Source: Opitutaceae bacterium TAV5 (lineage in GTDB: Bacteria; Verrucomicrobiota; Verrucomicrobiia; Opitutales; Opitutaceae). Taken from it: 64,000 bases of DNA. Position numbers and translations under genes: made by a program. This document shows, piece by piece, positions 6,390 to 14,882 of the stretch (positions within the stretch are counted from its first letter, which is position 1; each line of letters opens with the position of its first letter). The notes under the pieces are model-generated. The model worked only from the letters and a program-made list of their open reading frames with translations. It had not been told where the DNA came from and searched no databases. The stretch is from assembly GCA_000242935.3 (NCBI GenBank), contig CP007053.1, positions 3,581,001 to 3,645,000 on the forward strand. Direction: 5' to 3'.

Positions 6390-8210
6390 TCAGTCGAGGT
6401 TGATGTCGCCGGGCTGGACGAAGATTTCGCGGGGGTTGTTGCCCACCTGCGGGCCGATGTAGCGGCGCTGCTCCATCTCCTCCATGAGCGAGGCGGCGCG
6501 GTTGTATCCGATTTTCAACTTCCGTTGCAGGTAGCTGGTGCTGGCGCGGCCGTGCGCGGCGATGACGGCGAGGGCTTCCTTTATCATGGGATCGTTGCCG
6601 GTGAGGTTGCCGCCGAGGGGATCGTCGTCGCCGTTGCCGGCGCCGCCGGGGGCGTCTTCGGGGCGAAGCTCGACGCGGTAGCGCGGCTGCACCTGGGTTT
6701 TGAGGAAACTGACGACGCGCTCGATCTCGGCATCGTCCACGAAGGGCGCCTGCAGGCGCTGGAGGCGACCGAGGCCGGGCGGGCTGAAAAGCATGTCGCC
6801 GCGGCCTTGCAGGGCTTCGGCGCCCTTGCCGTCGAGGATCGTGCGGCTGTCCACCTGCGAGGACACCTGGAAGGCGATGCGCGTGGGGTAGTTGGCCTTG
6901 ATGATGCCGGTGATGACGTTCACCGAGGGGCGCTGGGTGGCGAGGACGGTGTGGATGCCGACGGCGCGCGACATCTGCGCGAGGCGGGCGATGGGCGTCT
7001 CGACGTCGTTGGCGGCGGTCATCATGAGGTCGGCGAGTTCGTCGATGACGAGGACGATGTAGGGGAGTTTCGGAAACCCTTCGGCGGCAGCCTTGGCGTT
7101 GTAGCCAGCGAGGTTACGGACGTTTTTCTCCGCGAGGATTTCGTAGCGGCGCTCCATCTCGCGGACGAGCCACTTGAGGGCCTGCACGGCCTGTTTGGGA
7201 TCGGTGACAACGGGATGGATGAGGTGGGGGAGGTTTTTGTAGATGGCGAACTCGACGATCTTCGGGTCGATGAGCACCATTTCCAGTTCGTCCGGGCGGA
7301 AGCGGTAAACGAGCGAGAGGAGGAGGTTGCTGATGCAGACGGATTTGCCGCTGCCGGTGGCGCCGGCGATGAGGGCGTGGGGCGCGCGGGCGAGGTCGCA
7401 GAGCACGTGGCGGCCGGCGATGTCCACGCCGAGGATCAGCGGGATGTCCATCGCGGTGTTTTGCCAGGCGGCGTTCTGGAACGTGCTGCGGAGGGCGAGA
7501 GGAGCGGAGGCGCGGTTGGGGATTTCGATGCCGACAAAACTTTCGCCGGGGATGGGCGCCTGGATGCGCACGGCGTTGGCCGACATGGCGAGGGCGATGT
7601 TTTTTTCGAGGGCGGCGATGGCCTCGACGCGCACGCCGAAGCCGGGGCGAACGCGGAACTGGGTGACGCGCGGGCCGACGATGGCATCGTAGACGAACGC
7701 GTCCACGGCGAAGGCATCGAGGGCGTCCTGGAGGAGGCGTTTGCCGTCGGCGATTTCCTGCGGGGTGACGAACTGTTTTTCGTCGGCGTCGGGCGTGCGG
7801 AGGAGATCGAGCGAGGGGAACCGGTAGCATGCCATCTCCTCCGAGGTGAACGGATCGGGCGGTGTGAAGACGGGCCGGGCGGGAGCGGCGAGCCTGGCGG
7901 CGTCGGCAGGGGAGGGGGGGGCGTCGGCGCCGGCGCCGTCCGCAGAGTCGGGGCCGGCGGCCATTTCGGCGGCGCGGTCGCTGGCGGACTGACGCAGCAT
8001 CTGCATGTGGTCGAGGGCATCGTCGAGCCGGTCGCGGTGGCGCGCCTGGAAGGTGCGGCGTTCCTCGTGGCGGGCCTCGATTTCCTCGCGCCAGAAGGCG
8101 AGCAGGCTCTCGTCCTCGACAAGCCACGCGGCGGCGGACGGAGCGGGCGGAGGCGGCGTGCGGGTTGCCGGAGGTTCGGGTGAGGGAGCGGCGGGAGATG
8201 CGGCGGACAT
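6390..8210 (-). CDS. ftsK: FtsK/SpoIIIE-type DNA translocase lacking membrane segments
   Basis: This 606-residue ATPase carries an FtsK alpha/beta motor: Walker A GATGSGKS near residue 285, Walker B LVIDELADLM near 390, and the conserved LATQRPSVNVITGIIKANYP stretch. A C-terminal winged-helix gamma domain follows (DPMIKEALAVIAAHGRASTS, then RKLKIGYNRAASLMEEME). Such motors pump DNA during chromosome segregation, with gamma reading polarity sequences. Unlike classical FtsK there are no N-terminal transmembrane helices; the first 130 residues are Ala/Pro-rich and charged, with a coiled-coil-like part. Either membrane anchoring is supplied by another protein, or this is a soluble SftA-like form. 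I chose the ATG at 8210 because residues read upstream do not look protein-like. Confidence 0.88.
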   Translation of the reverse strand: MSAASPAAPSPEPPATRTPPPPAPSAAAWLVEDESLLAFWREEIEARHEERRTFQARHRDRLDDALDHMQMLRQSASDRAAEMAAGPDSADGAGADAPPSPADAARLAAPARPVFTPPDPFTSEEMACYRFPSLDLLRTPDADEKQFVTPQEIADGKRLLQDALDAFAVDAFVYDAIVGPRVTQFRVRPGFGVRVEAIAALEKNIALAMSANAVRIQAPIPGESFVGIEIPNRASAPLALRSTFQNAAWQNTAMDIPLILGVDIAGRHVLCDLARAPHALIAGATGSGKSVCISNLLLSLVYRFRPDELEMVLIDPKIVEFAIYKNLPHLIHPVVTDPKQAVQALKWLVREMERRYEILAEKNVRNLAGYNAKAAAEGFPKLPYIVLVIDELADLMMTAANDVETPIARLAQMSRAVGIHTVLATQRPSVNVITGIIKANYPTRIAFQVSSQVDSRTILDGKGAEALQGRGDMLFSPPGLGRLQRLQAPFVDDAEIERVVSFLKTQVQPRYRVELRPEDAPGGAGNGDDDPLGGNLTGNDPMIKEALAVIAAHGRASTSYLQRKLKIGYNRAASLMEEMEQRRYIGPQVGNNPREIFVQPGDINLD

Positions 8211-8400
8211 GTGGCGTGGCGGCGACGGTGTGCGATGAAAGGGAACGATGGACGGGAAAAAAGAGACGAGATTGAGCCTCGGGACGGCAGGGTGCAAGAA
8301 CCTGTGCGAGGAGGGTTCCATTTCCGGCCTTGCCGCGGGGCGTCGGGGGCGGTGTCGTGGCGGTTTTCAACCAGCCAATACAGCCAACCCGCCCGCGCCC

Positions 8401-8856
8401 ATGTCCACCACCGTCACCGATCTCATCCCGCACCGGCCGCCGTTTCTCTTTGTTGACGAAATCGTGTCGGAAACCGCCGACAGCCTCGTGGCGCGCCGCA
8501 CGTGGCGGGCCGACGAGTTTTTCTACGAGGGACATTATCCCGGCGCGCCGATCACACCCGGCGTACTGCTGTGCGAAGCCACCTTCCAGGCGGGCGCGCT
8601 TTACATGGCGCGGCAGGCGCTGGCCGCGGGCGTGAAACCCGGCGAGGGTGGGGGCGGTTCGCCGCTCATCGCCAGGATCGGTGAGGCGCGCTTCCGCAAT
8701 CCCGTCTATCCCGGCGATGAAGTGCTCATCGAAGTGAAGAAAAAAGAGGCGCTCGGCGGGTTCACCATGATGAGCGGCTCCATCAAAAAGGCCGACGGCA
8801 CGCGGGTGATGAATGTCGAGTTTTCCGTGGCCTGGAAGGAGCCGGCCAAGGGCTGA
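8401..8856 (+). CDS. 3-hydroxyacyl-ACP dehydratase (FabZ-like hotdog enzyme)
   Basis: This 151-residue single hotdog domain has the FabZ landmarks HRPPFLFVDEI, the catalytic His in EGHYPGAPITPGV, and the catalytic Glu in LLCEATFQ. It would dehydrate 3-hydroxyacyl-ACP to trans-2-enoyl-ACP in the cytosol, giving the substrate of the enoyl reductase (FabI) encoded next. The length is normal for FabZ. The ATG at 8401 is chosen because the dehydratase motif begins nine residues later. Most genomes also hold a housekeeping fabZ; whether this is that copy or a specialised one for the neighbouring ole genes cannot be told here. Confidence 0.88.
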   Translation: MSTTVTDLIPHRPPFLFVDEIVSETADSLVARRTWRADEFFYEGHYPGAPITPGVLLCEATFQAGALYMARQALAAGVKPGEGGGGSPLIARIGEARFRNPVYPGDEVLIEVKKKEALGGFTMMSGSIKKADGTRVMNVEFSVAWKEPAKG

Positions 8857-8901
8857 TCCGGATGGCTGCTATCACAAAAGAACATGCCTCTCATGAAACG
8901 C

Positions 8902-9047
8902 ACAGAAGGAAACGAAGATCACGAAGATGTTTCCGGTTCCCGTTATCCGTCCCGGATGCGGACCTTTTTTGGTTTCCGGAAACAGTTGTTTTCAGGAGAG
9001 GGACGGCGAGCAGGGGCAACATCGTCGTTCTCTTCGTTTCCTTCTGT
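8902..9047. repeat. Inverted repeat, 17-bp perfect arms, ACAGAAGGAAACGAAGA family
   Basis: ACAGAAGGAAACGAAGA at 8902-8918 is exactly complementary to TCTTCGTTTCCTTCTGT at 9031-9047, and flanking bases extend the match imperfectly. It fills most of the gap between the dehydratase gene and fabI, just before the leader shared with the exonuclease gene. It shares words with the elements at 6211-6367 and 48331-48475. Confidence 0.8.
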
Positions 9048-9057
9048 TCAATGATCT

Positions 9058-9106
9058 GGTTTTGGCGCAGCCAATCCGTGATCTCCGTGGTTCAAAAATC
9101 TTCTGT
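9058..9106 (+). promoter_or_regulatory. fabI leader, homologous to the exonuclease-gene leader
   Basis: GGTTTTGGCGCAGCCAATCC (9058-9077) followed by CGTGGTTCAAAAATCTTCT ends directly at the fabI ATG. The copy at 1048-998 is in the same orientation relative to its gene, and the 20-mer is identical. The spacing from 20-mer to ATG (29 and 31 bp) is also nearly the same. It may supply a promoter or ribosome-access region. Confidence 0.6.
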
Positions 9107-9949
9107 ATGAGCAGCGACTTTCTCCAGCTTGCCGGCAAAACCGTCCTCGTCCTCGGCGTGGCCAACCGCAAGAGCGTGGCCTGGCTCACCGCGAAGACGC
9201 TCGAGGAACAGGGGGCGCGCGTCCTCTACAGCGTGCGCAGCGAGGTCCGCAAAAAATCCCTCGAAACCCTTCTCGGCGACCGCCCGGTTTTTGTCTGCGA
9301 CGTGGAGCACGAGGGCGCGGCGGAACGCCTCGCCGCCGAAGTCGCCGCCGCGCAGGCCGCCGCCGGACTCGGTCCGATCCACGGCATCGTCCACTCAATC
9401 GCGTTCGCCAACTACAGCGACGGCTTCAAGGCGTTTTACGAGACGAAGCGCGCCGACTTTTTGCAGGCCACGGCCATCTCGGCCTTCTCGCTCGTCGAAC
9501 TCGCCCGCGCGTTCAAACCGCACCTCGCGTCCGACGCATCGGTGGTGACGATCGGCATCTCCTCGCTCCTCGTCACCCCCGACAACTACGGCTACATGGG
9601 TCCGGTCAAGGCCGCGCTCGAATCCGCCGCGCGTTTCCTCGCCAAGTCGTTTTCGACGGAAACGGCGACCCGCGATGTGCGTTTCAACGTCGTCGGCGCC
9701 GGCCCGCTCAAGACCAGCGCCTCGGCCGGCATTCCCGGTTATCTCGAAAGCTATCTGTACGCCGAAAAGCTCACCTTCCGCAAAAAAAACCTCTCCACGC
9801 AGGAAGTCGCCAACGCCGCCCTTTTCCTGCTCAGTCCGCGCAGCAGCGGCATCAACGGCACCACACTGACCATCGACGCCGGCCTCGGCTCCAACTATTT
9901 CGACGCCGAAATCATCCGCCTGGCGATGCGTCCGGAGCACAGGTCATGA
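9107..9949 (+). CDS. fabI: Enoyl-ACP reductase (NADH), FabI
   Basis: This 280-residue short-chain dehydrogenase-type protein reduces trans-2-enoyl-ACP, the last step of each fatty-acid elongation cycle. The nucleotide site has the FabI variant [12 protein letters not shown] rather than the classical TGxxxGIG. The active-site Tyr and Lys are in [13 protein letters not shown], with the FabI spacing Y-x6-K, and HSIAFA follows the usual pattern. The C-terminal [14 protein letters not shown] motif is also typical. The length is slightly above the usual 260 or so residues. It follows the FabZ-like gene by 250 bp containing an inverted repeat, and precedes oleA on the same strand, so fatty-acid and olefin functions are physically linked. 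Confidence 0.92.
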   Translation: MSSDFLQLAGKTVLVLGVANRKSVAWLTAKTLEEQGARVLYSVRSEVRKKSLETLLGDRPVFVCDVEHEGAAERLAAEVAAAQAAAGLGPIHGIVHSIAFANYSDGFKAFYETKRADFLQATAISAFSLVELARAFKPHLASDASVVTIGISSLLVTPDNYGYMGPVKAALESAARFLAKSFSTETATRDVRFNVVGAGPLKTSASAGIPGYLESYLYAEKLTFRKKNLSTQEVANAALFLLSPRSSGINGTTLTIDAGLGSNYFDAEIIRLAMRPEHRS

Positions 9950-9951
9950 AC

Positions 9952-10060
9952 AGCCACAAAAAACACAAAATTTCTTCCTGCCCGTCGAAAGGCTTCCGTG
10001 CGCCTATCGGCGCGATGGCGGATTTCATGCGCGGCGTGTTTTCTTGTGTTTTTTGTGGCT
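9952..10060. repeat. Inverted repeat AGCCACAAAAAACACAA, 17-bp arms
   Basis: AGCCACAAAAAACACAA at 9952-9968 is exactly complementary to 10044-10060. The repeat begins 3 bp after the fabI stop codon and ends 28 bp before the oleA ATG. It could act as a terminator or attenuating hairpin between fabI and oleA, or be a mobile palindrome. The sequence family differs from the other repeats in the window. Confidence 0.8.
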
Positions 10061-10088
10061 ATTAATCGGGGAAATTCGAACGACTTCC

Positions 10089-11138
10089 ATGCATTTCAGC
10101 CACACCTGTATCGAAACTCTCGCTACCGCGCTTCCCGACGAGATCCTCACCACCGATGCGATCGAGGAGCGCCTGCGCCCGCTCTACGAGCGCCTGCGTC
10201 TCCCCTTCGGCCGGCTCGAACTCATGACCGGCATCCGCGAGCGCCGCGTGTGGCCCGCCGGCACGCGCCCCTCCGACGCCAGCGCCGCTGCCGGTCGCGC
10301 CGCGCTCGCCCGCTCCGCTGTCAGCGCCGACCAGATCGAGCTCTTCGTCCACGCCGCCGTCTCGCGCGACATGCTGGAGCCTGCCACCGCCTCCTTCGCC
10401 CACCGCAAGATCGGCCTGCCCGCCACCGCGCAGATTTTTGATGTCTCCAACGCCTGCCTCGGTTTCCTCAACGCGCTTACCCTCGCCGCCGGCATGATCG
10501 AATCCGGCCAGATCCGCTGCGCCCTCGTCGTCTCCGGCGAGAACAGCCGTCCTCTCGTCGAGCAAACGCTGGAAACCCTTCTCACCGCTCCGCTCGACCG
10601 CAACGGCATCAAACCTTATTTCGCCAACCTTACCATCGGTTCCGGGGCCGTCGCGGCCGTTGTCTGCCACGAGGAAATGTTGCCGCCCGGCGCGCATCCG
10701 CACCGCCTCCTCGGCGGCATCGCGCGCGCCGCCACGCAGCACAGCGAACTCTGCCAGGGCGACACTCACGGCGCCGACGCCCTCGCCATGCAGACCGACA
10801 GCGAAGCGCTCCTCAACGCGGGCCTCACCCTCGCCCGCGAGACGTGGGATGTCTTCAGCGCCACTACGGCCGTCGCCGAGTGGGACGCCGCCAACGCCGA
10901 CCGCTTCATCTGCCACCAGGTCGGCCGCACCCATCGCCGCAAACTCTACGAAACGCTCGGTCTCGATCTGGCGAAGGATTTTTCCACTTTCGAGACCCTC
11001 GGCAACACCGGTTCTGTCGCGCTTCCCGTCACGCTGGCCGCCGCCGTCGAGGCGGGCGCGGTGCACGAGGGCAGCAAGGTCGCCCTCCTCGGCATCGGCA
11101 GCGGCCTCAATGCGCTCATGCTCGCGCTCGAATGGTAG
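10089..11138 (+). CDS. oleA: OleA-type thiolase (head-to-head acyl condensation)
   Basis: This 349-residue thiolase-fold enzyme resembles FabH, but its motifs fit OleA, which condenses two acyl-CoAs to a beta-keto acid in long-chain olefin synthesis. The nucleophilic Cys is in FDVSNACLGFLNAL, the His in ICHQVGRTHRRKLYETLGL, and the Asn in LGNTGSVALPV. LEPATASFAHRKIGLP and SGENSRPLVEQTLETL are typical of OleA rather than FabH. The next gene is an OleB-like hydrolase, which strengthens the call. The ATG at 10089 is used because conserved sequence (HTCIETLATALPDE) begins there. Ole genes are known from Verrucomicrobiota. oleC and oleD are not in this window. Confidence 0.85.
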   Translation: MHFSHTCIETLATALPDEILTTDAIEERLRPLYERLRLPFGRLELMTGIRERRVWPAGTRPSDASAAAGRAALARSAVSADQIELFVHAAVSRDMLEPATASFAHRKIGLPATAQIFDVSNACLGFLNALTLAAGMIESGQIRCALVVSGENSRPLVEQTLETLLTAPLDRNGIKPYFANLTIGSGAVAAVVCHEEMLPPGAHPHRLLGGIARAATQHSELCQGDTHGADALAMQTDSEALLNAGLTLARETWDVFSATTAVAEWDAANADRFICHQVGRTHRRKLYETLGLDLAKDFSTFETLGNTGSVALPVTLAAAVEAGAVHEGSKVALLGIGSGLNALMLALEW

Positions 11139-11193
11139 TCAAAAAACATGACGGAATCCGCATGACACCCTGCCGCAGGACGTAACCCGCACG

Positions 11194-12240
11194 ATGGACA
11201 ACGCAGACCAGCAAACCGCTCTCCAGCCTCCCCCGACGCCGCTTCCCGACTGGCTGCGCGCGCTCTATCCGTTCACGCCGCGCTCCTTCGTCACGCCCCG
11301 CGGCGCCCGCATGAGCTACGTGGACGAAGCGCCCGCAACCGCCGCTCCGGACATTCCGCATTCCGCGCTCCGCACTCCGCATTCGTCCGAGGCCGTCCTC
11401 CTGCTTCACGGCAACCCGACCTGGTCTTTCTACTACCGCGAACTCATCCCGGCGCTCGTCGCCCGCGGCCACCGCTGTATCGCGCCCGACCACATCGGCA
11501 TGGGGCTTTCCGAAAAACCGGAAGATTACCCCTACACGCTCGCCGCTCGTATCGACGACATCGCCGCCCTCGTGCGTTCGCTCGGCCTTGCGCGCGTCCA
11601 TCTCGTGGTCCACGACTGGGGCGGCGCGATCGGTTGCGGACTCGTCACGCTGCATCCCGATCTCGCCGGCCGTTTCGTGATTCTGAACACGGCGGCGTTT
11701 CACCTGCCGCGCATTCCGCGCCGTATCGCGCTTTGCAAGACGGCATTTCCCGGCACGCTTCTCGTGCGTGGCTTCAACGCCTTTGCCTGGCCCGCCACCT
11801 GGATGTCGATGCACCGGCGCAAGCTCACACCCGACGAGAAACGCGGCTTCCTGTTTCCCTACGATTCGTGGGCGCACCGCGTGGCGGTCAACGCCTTCGT
11901 CAAGGACATCCCGCTCACCTCCGCGCATCCCACCTGGCGCACGCTCGAAACCACGGGCGCGGGCATCGGACGGTTCACCCCGCGCGAGCCTGCGTCGACG
12001 TCGTTTGCTTCCGGCGCTCCCGCGGATCCCGGGCTCGATAGCCCTCCTGCCCCGCCTCCGCACCCCGCGCTCATTCTCTGGGGCGGGCGCGATTTCTGTT
12101 TCAACGACGATTTTTACGACGAATGGAAACAGCGCTGGCCGCACGCCGAAGCGCATTACCTCGCCGATGCCGGGCACTACGTCCTCGCCGACGCCGCCGA
12201 CGAGGTCATCCCGCGCATCGCGGATTTCCTGTCGAAGTGA
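11194..12240 (+). CDS. oleB: OleB-type alpha/beta hydrolase (haloalkane dehalogenase family)
   Basis: This 348-residue alpha/beta-hydrolase has the oxyanion motif LLHGNPTWSFYYREL, the nucleophile elbow VVHDWGGAIGCG (Asp nucleophile, as in haloalkane dehalogenases), and the catalytic His in DAGHYVLADA. OleB decarboxylates the beta-lactone made by OleC to give the final alkene. It sits 55 bp after oleA on the same strand. Residues near 54-63 (IPHSALRTPHS) interrupt the loop before LLLHGNP. They are encoded by the same TCCGCA-type repeat as in the HEAT-like gene, so this is a captured repeat in a surface loop. A plain dehalogenase is the alternative, but the gene context favours OleB. Confidence 0.82.
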   Translation: MDNADQQTALQPPPTPLPDWLRALYPFTPRSFVTPRGARMSYVDEAPATAAPDIPHSALRTPHSSEAVLLLHGNPTWSFYYRELIPALVARGHRCIAPDHIGMGLSEKPEDYPYTLAARIDDIAALVRSLGLARVHLVVHDWGGAIGCGLVTLHPDLAGRFVILNTAAFHLPRIPRRIALCKTAFPGTLLVRGFNAFAWPATWMSMHRRKLTPDEKRGFLFPYDSWAHRVAVNAFVKDIPLTSAHPTWRTLETTGAGIGRFTPREPASTSFASGAPADPGLDSPPAPPPHPALILWGGRDFCFNDDFYDEWKQRWPHAEAHYLADAGHYVLADAADEVIPRIADFLSK

Positions 12241-12386
12241 CGGAGCGGCGGCATGGCAAGCTGTCGGCCTTCGGCCTCGGTACCTGCCGCTGCCTTCGCG
12301 GAAGCAGGTCTCGAAATATACGAGCGGTCGTAAGGTGTGTGATGATACCGGCGCATTCACGGCAGCGGCAGGAATGCCGCCGCTCC
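12241..12386. repeat. GGAGCGGCGGCAT palindromic element between convergent genes
   Basis: GGAGCGGCGGCAT near 12242-12254 pairs with ATGCCGCCGCTCC at 12374-12386. The right end is itself palindromic (AGCGGC...GCCGCT). It lies between the oleB stop and the stop of the convergent LacI gene and may terminate both. It is the same family as the elements at 39354-39613 and 43198-43235. Confidence 0.75.
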
Positions 12387-12392
12387 CGCTGA

Positions 12393-13475
12393 CTACGCCA
12401 GCCGCTCGATCAGCTCCGCGGCGGGCGGCCCGATCCGGCGGGTCGTTTCGTGCTCGATCCAGCGCCCCTCGACCAGCATCCGCATCGGCGTGGCCGGCGC
12501 GCCGCGTTCGCCGCTCTGGAAAAGGCTGATCAACAACTCCACTGTGCGCGCCCCGATCAGTTTTTCCTGCTGGTCGATGCCCGACCAGTCCGGATCCTGG
12601 CTGCGCGAAAGCGTCGCCAGCGACACGTCCTCCGGCACGCGCACTCCGGCCGCGTCCAGCCACCCGCGCACTTCGGACACGTGCGCGATGATCGCCGTCG
12701 GCCGGTAGCGCCGGAACCACGCGAGAAACCCCTCGCGCGCCTTGTTGATGTTGGCCGGTTCGTTCAGCCCGGGGATCGTGAACATCGGCACCACGGCGGT
12801 TTCCGGCTGCAGGCTCTGGTAAAAATAATAGGGCGATTCGAAATTGTGTTCGCAGCGCCGCAGCGTTTCCAGGGCGCTCACCATGCCGATCCGTTCGTGC
12901 CCGAGCTTGCAGAGCTGCCGCAACGTCAGCAGCGCCGAGCTGTGCTGGTGGTTGCACACCACGTGCATCCGCGGCGTCGCCAGCGAGTACCCGATCGCCA
13001 CGCACGTGAACGGCTCGATGTCCAGCGCCAGGGTGGCGCCCGCCACCGGCTGCGGCGCGAAAATCAGCCCGCGGATGCCGCGCGTGAGCAGCACCTCGCG
13101 CGCCCGCTTGGCCGACATGCCGGGCTCCTTCAGCCAGAACTCCTCCAGCCGGAATCCCATCGACGCGGCGAACTCCACCGCTCCCGCATGAAACGTCCGG
13201 ATGTTCTCCTGCTCCAGGCAGGCCCGACGCTCGGGAAACGAGTTGACCCACGCGAACGTGGACTGGTAGGCGGGCGGATTCTGCCGCCGCCGGTAGTGGC
13301 TGAGCGCCGTCAGCATCGGGTCCGGCGTGTAGCCCATTTCCTTGGCCACCGAGCGGATTTTTGCCCGCTTGGCGGCGTCGACATAGGTGTCGTTTTTCAA
13401 AGCCCGCCACGCCGTGGAAACATGCACACCGGCCTTGGCGGCGACCTGCTTGAGGGTAACGCGGGGATGGATCAT
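12393..13475 (-). CDS. LacI/GalR-family transcriptional regulator
   Basis: This 360-residue protein has an N-terminal LacI helix-turn-helix (VTLKQVAAKAGVHVSTAWRAL, hinge near residues 45-60) and a periplasmic-binding-protein-like sensor domain. The sensor is divergent: the usual SVVGFDD-like stretch reads DVSLATLSRSQDPDWSG, and the last part matches the family's dimer region (GAPATPMRMLVEGRWIEHETT). It is divergent from the Gfo/Idh - isomerase - uxaC genes across a 181-bp gap, so it most likely controls that hexuronate locus. AAAGGCAACCTTT near 13559 is a possible operator, but the support is weak. The final Ala-rich residues are normal for the family. Confidence 0.85.
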   Translation of the reverse strand: MIHPRVTLKQVAAKAGVHVSTAWRALKNDTYVDAAKRAKIRSVAKEMGYTPDPMLTALSHYRRRQNPPAYQSTFAWVNSFPERRACLEQENIRTFHAGAVEFAASMGFRLEEFWLKEPGMSAKRAREVLLTRGIRGLIFAPQPVAGATLALDIEPFTCVAIGYSLATPRMHVVCNHQHSSALLTLRQLCKLGHERIGMVSALETLRRCEHNFESPYYFYQSLQPETAVVPMFTIPGLNEPANINKAREGFLAWFRRYRPTAIIAHVSEVRGWLDAAGVRVPEDVSLATLSRSQDPDWSGIDQQEKLIGARTVELLISLFQSGERGAPATPMRMLVEGRWIEHETTRRIGPPAAELIERLA

Positions 13476-13656
13476 GGCGGAATCTGGAGGTTCGGGAGGA
13501 AAAATCCGGAAATGGTCGTTTGTCTGAGAAAGTTTGCAGTTACAGGCCGTCGCGGCTCCAAAGGCAACCTTTTCGATGCGTTACTGAGTTTTTCCCGCGA
13601 CACGCGACCCTGTTTTTTCGCAGCATCTCATCCTCAACATCTCTACCAACCGTCAT

Positions 13657-14829
13657 ATGAACAAAGTGCGCATCGGCATCGTCGGACTCGGCAATATGGG
13701 TTCCGGCCACTCCGCCAACATCCTCGCCGGCAAGATCAGCCGCCTCGAACTCACGGCTGTCGCCGATACCGACCCGGCCAAGCTCAAGCGTGTGCCCCAG
13801 GTCAAGGGCTTCACCTCGGCCGACGAGATGATCGCCTCCGGCCTCATCGACGCGATCCTCATCGCCACGCCCCACTACGACCACACCACCATCGGCATCA
13901 AGGCCCTCAAGGCCGGCCTGCACGTGCTCGTCGAAAAACCCATTTCCGTGCACCGCGCCGATTGCGAGCGCCTCATCGCCGCCTACAAGGGGCGCGAGGG
14001 CAAGCAGGTGTTCGCCGCGATGTTCAACCAGCGCACCGACCACTACTACATCAAGATCCGCAACCTCATCCGCAGCGGCGAACTCGGCGAGATCCGCCGC
14101 GTCAACTGGATCATCACCGACTGGTTCCGCACCCACGCCTACTATGCCTCCGGCGGCTGGCGCGCCACCTGGGCCGGCGAGGGCGGCGGCGTGCTCCTCA
14201 ACCAGTGCCCGCACAACCTCGACCTTTTCCAGTGGATGTTCGGCATGCCGACCAAACTCCGTTCCAAATGCGGTTTTGGCAAATACCACGACATCGAGGT
14301 CGAGGACGACGTCACCGCGCTCATGGAGTTTTCCAACGGAGCCACCGGCGTCTTCATCACCTCCACCGGCGAGGCCCCCGGCACCAACCGCCTCGAGATC
14401 ACCGCCGAGCGCGGCAAGCTCGTTTACGAGGCCGACAAGATCACCTACACGCGCAACGAAATCCCGATGCGCAAATACTCCGAGACGACCACCCTGGCCT
14501 TCGGTCGTCCGGACAAGTGGGACGTCTCCGTCCCCGCCGCCGGCCACGGCGGGCAGCACAACGAGATCCTGCAAAACTTCACCAACGCCATCCTCGACGG
14601 CACCGAGCTCTACGCTCCGGCCCCCGAAGGTATCCACTCGGTCGAGCTGGCCAACGCCATGCTCCTCTCTGCCTGGACGGACAAGGAAGTGTCGCTTCCG
14701 ATCGACGGCAAAAAATACGAGCGCCTGCTGAAGCAGAAAATCGCCGAATCCGCCCGCAAGCCGAAGAAGAAAAAAGTCACCAAGGCCTCCGTCGCCGGCG
14801 ACGATTTTGCCAAATCCTTCCGCGGCTAA
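13657..14829 (+). CDS. Gfo/Idh/MocA-family NAD(P)-dependent sugar oxidoreductase
   Basis: This 390-residue enzyme has an N-terminal Rossmann fold, VRIGIVGLGNMGSGH (residues 4-18), and the family hallmark HVLVEKPISV with its catalytic Lys near residue 95. A C-terminal alpha/beta domain follows, with NQCPHNLDLFQWMFG and its catalytic His. Members oxidise or reduce hydroxyls of sugars and inositols. The tail (KPKKKKVTKAS) is basic and probably disordered. It is the first gene of a likely operon with the isomerase-like gene and uxaC, divergent from a LacI regulator, so a role in uronate or sugar-acid catabolism is plausible. The exact substrate cannot be read from the sequence. Confidence 0.9.
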   Translation: MNKVRIGIVGLGNMGSGHSANILAGKISRLELTAVADTDPAKLKRVPQVKGFTSADEMIASGLIDAILIATPHYDHTTIGIKALKAGLHVLVEKPISVHRADCERLIAAYKGREGKQVFAAMFNQRTDHYYIKIRNLIRSGELGEIRRVNWIITDWFRTHAYYASGGWRATWAGEGGGVLLNQCPHNLDLFQWMFGMPTKLRSKCGFGKYHDIEVEDDVTALMEFSNGATGVFITSTGEAPGTNRLEITAERGKLVYEADKITYTRNEIPMRKYSETTTLAFGRPDKWDVSVPAAGHGGQHNEILQNFTNAILDGTELYAPAPEGIHSVELANAMLLSAWTDKEVSLPIDGKKYERLLKQKIAESARKPKKKKVTKASVAGDDFAKSFRG

Positions 14830-14882
14830 GCGGGGCTCCCATTGTAACGACCCGATATACCAACCACCAACTGCCAACTCCC

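Noticed and set aside
12241-12392. Small gene between oleB and the LacI gene
   Set aside because: The sequence is a palindromic repeat; short frames there follow the repeat and are not protein-like.
11116-13410. 764-residue open frame on the minus strand
   Set aside because: It crosses oleB and the LacI gene out of frame and shows no family motif.
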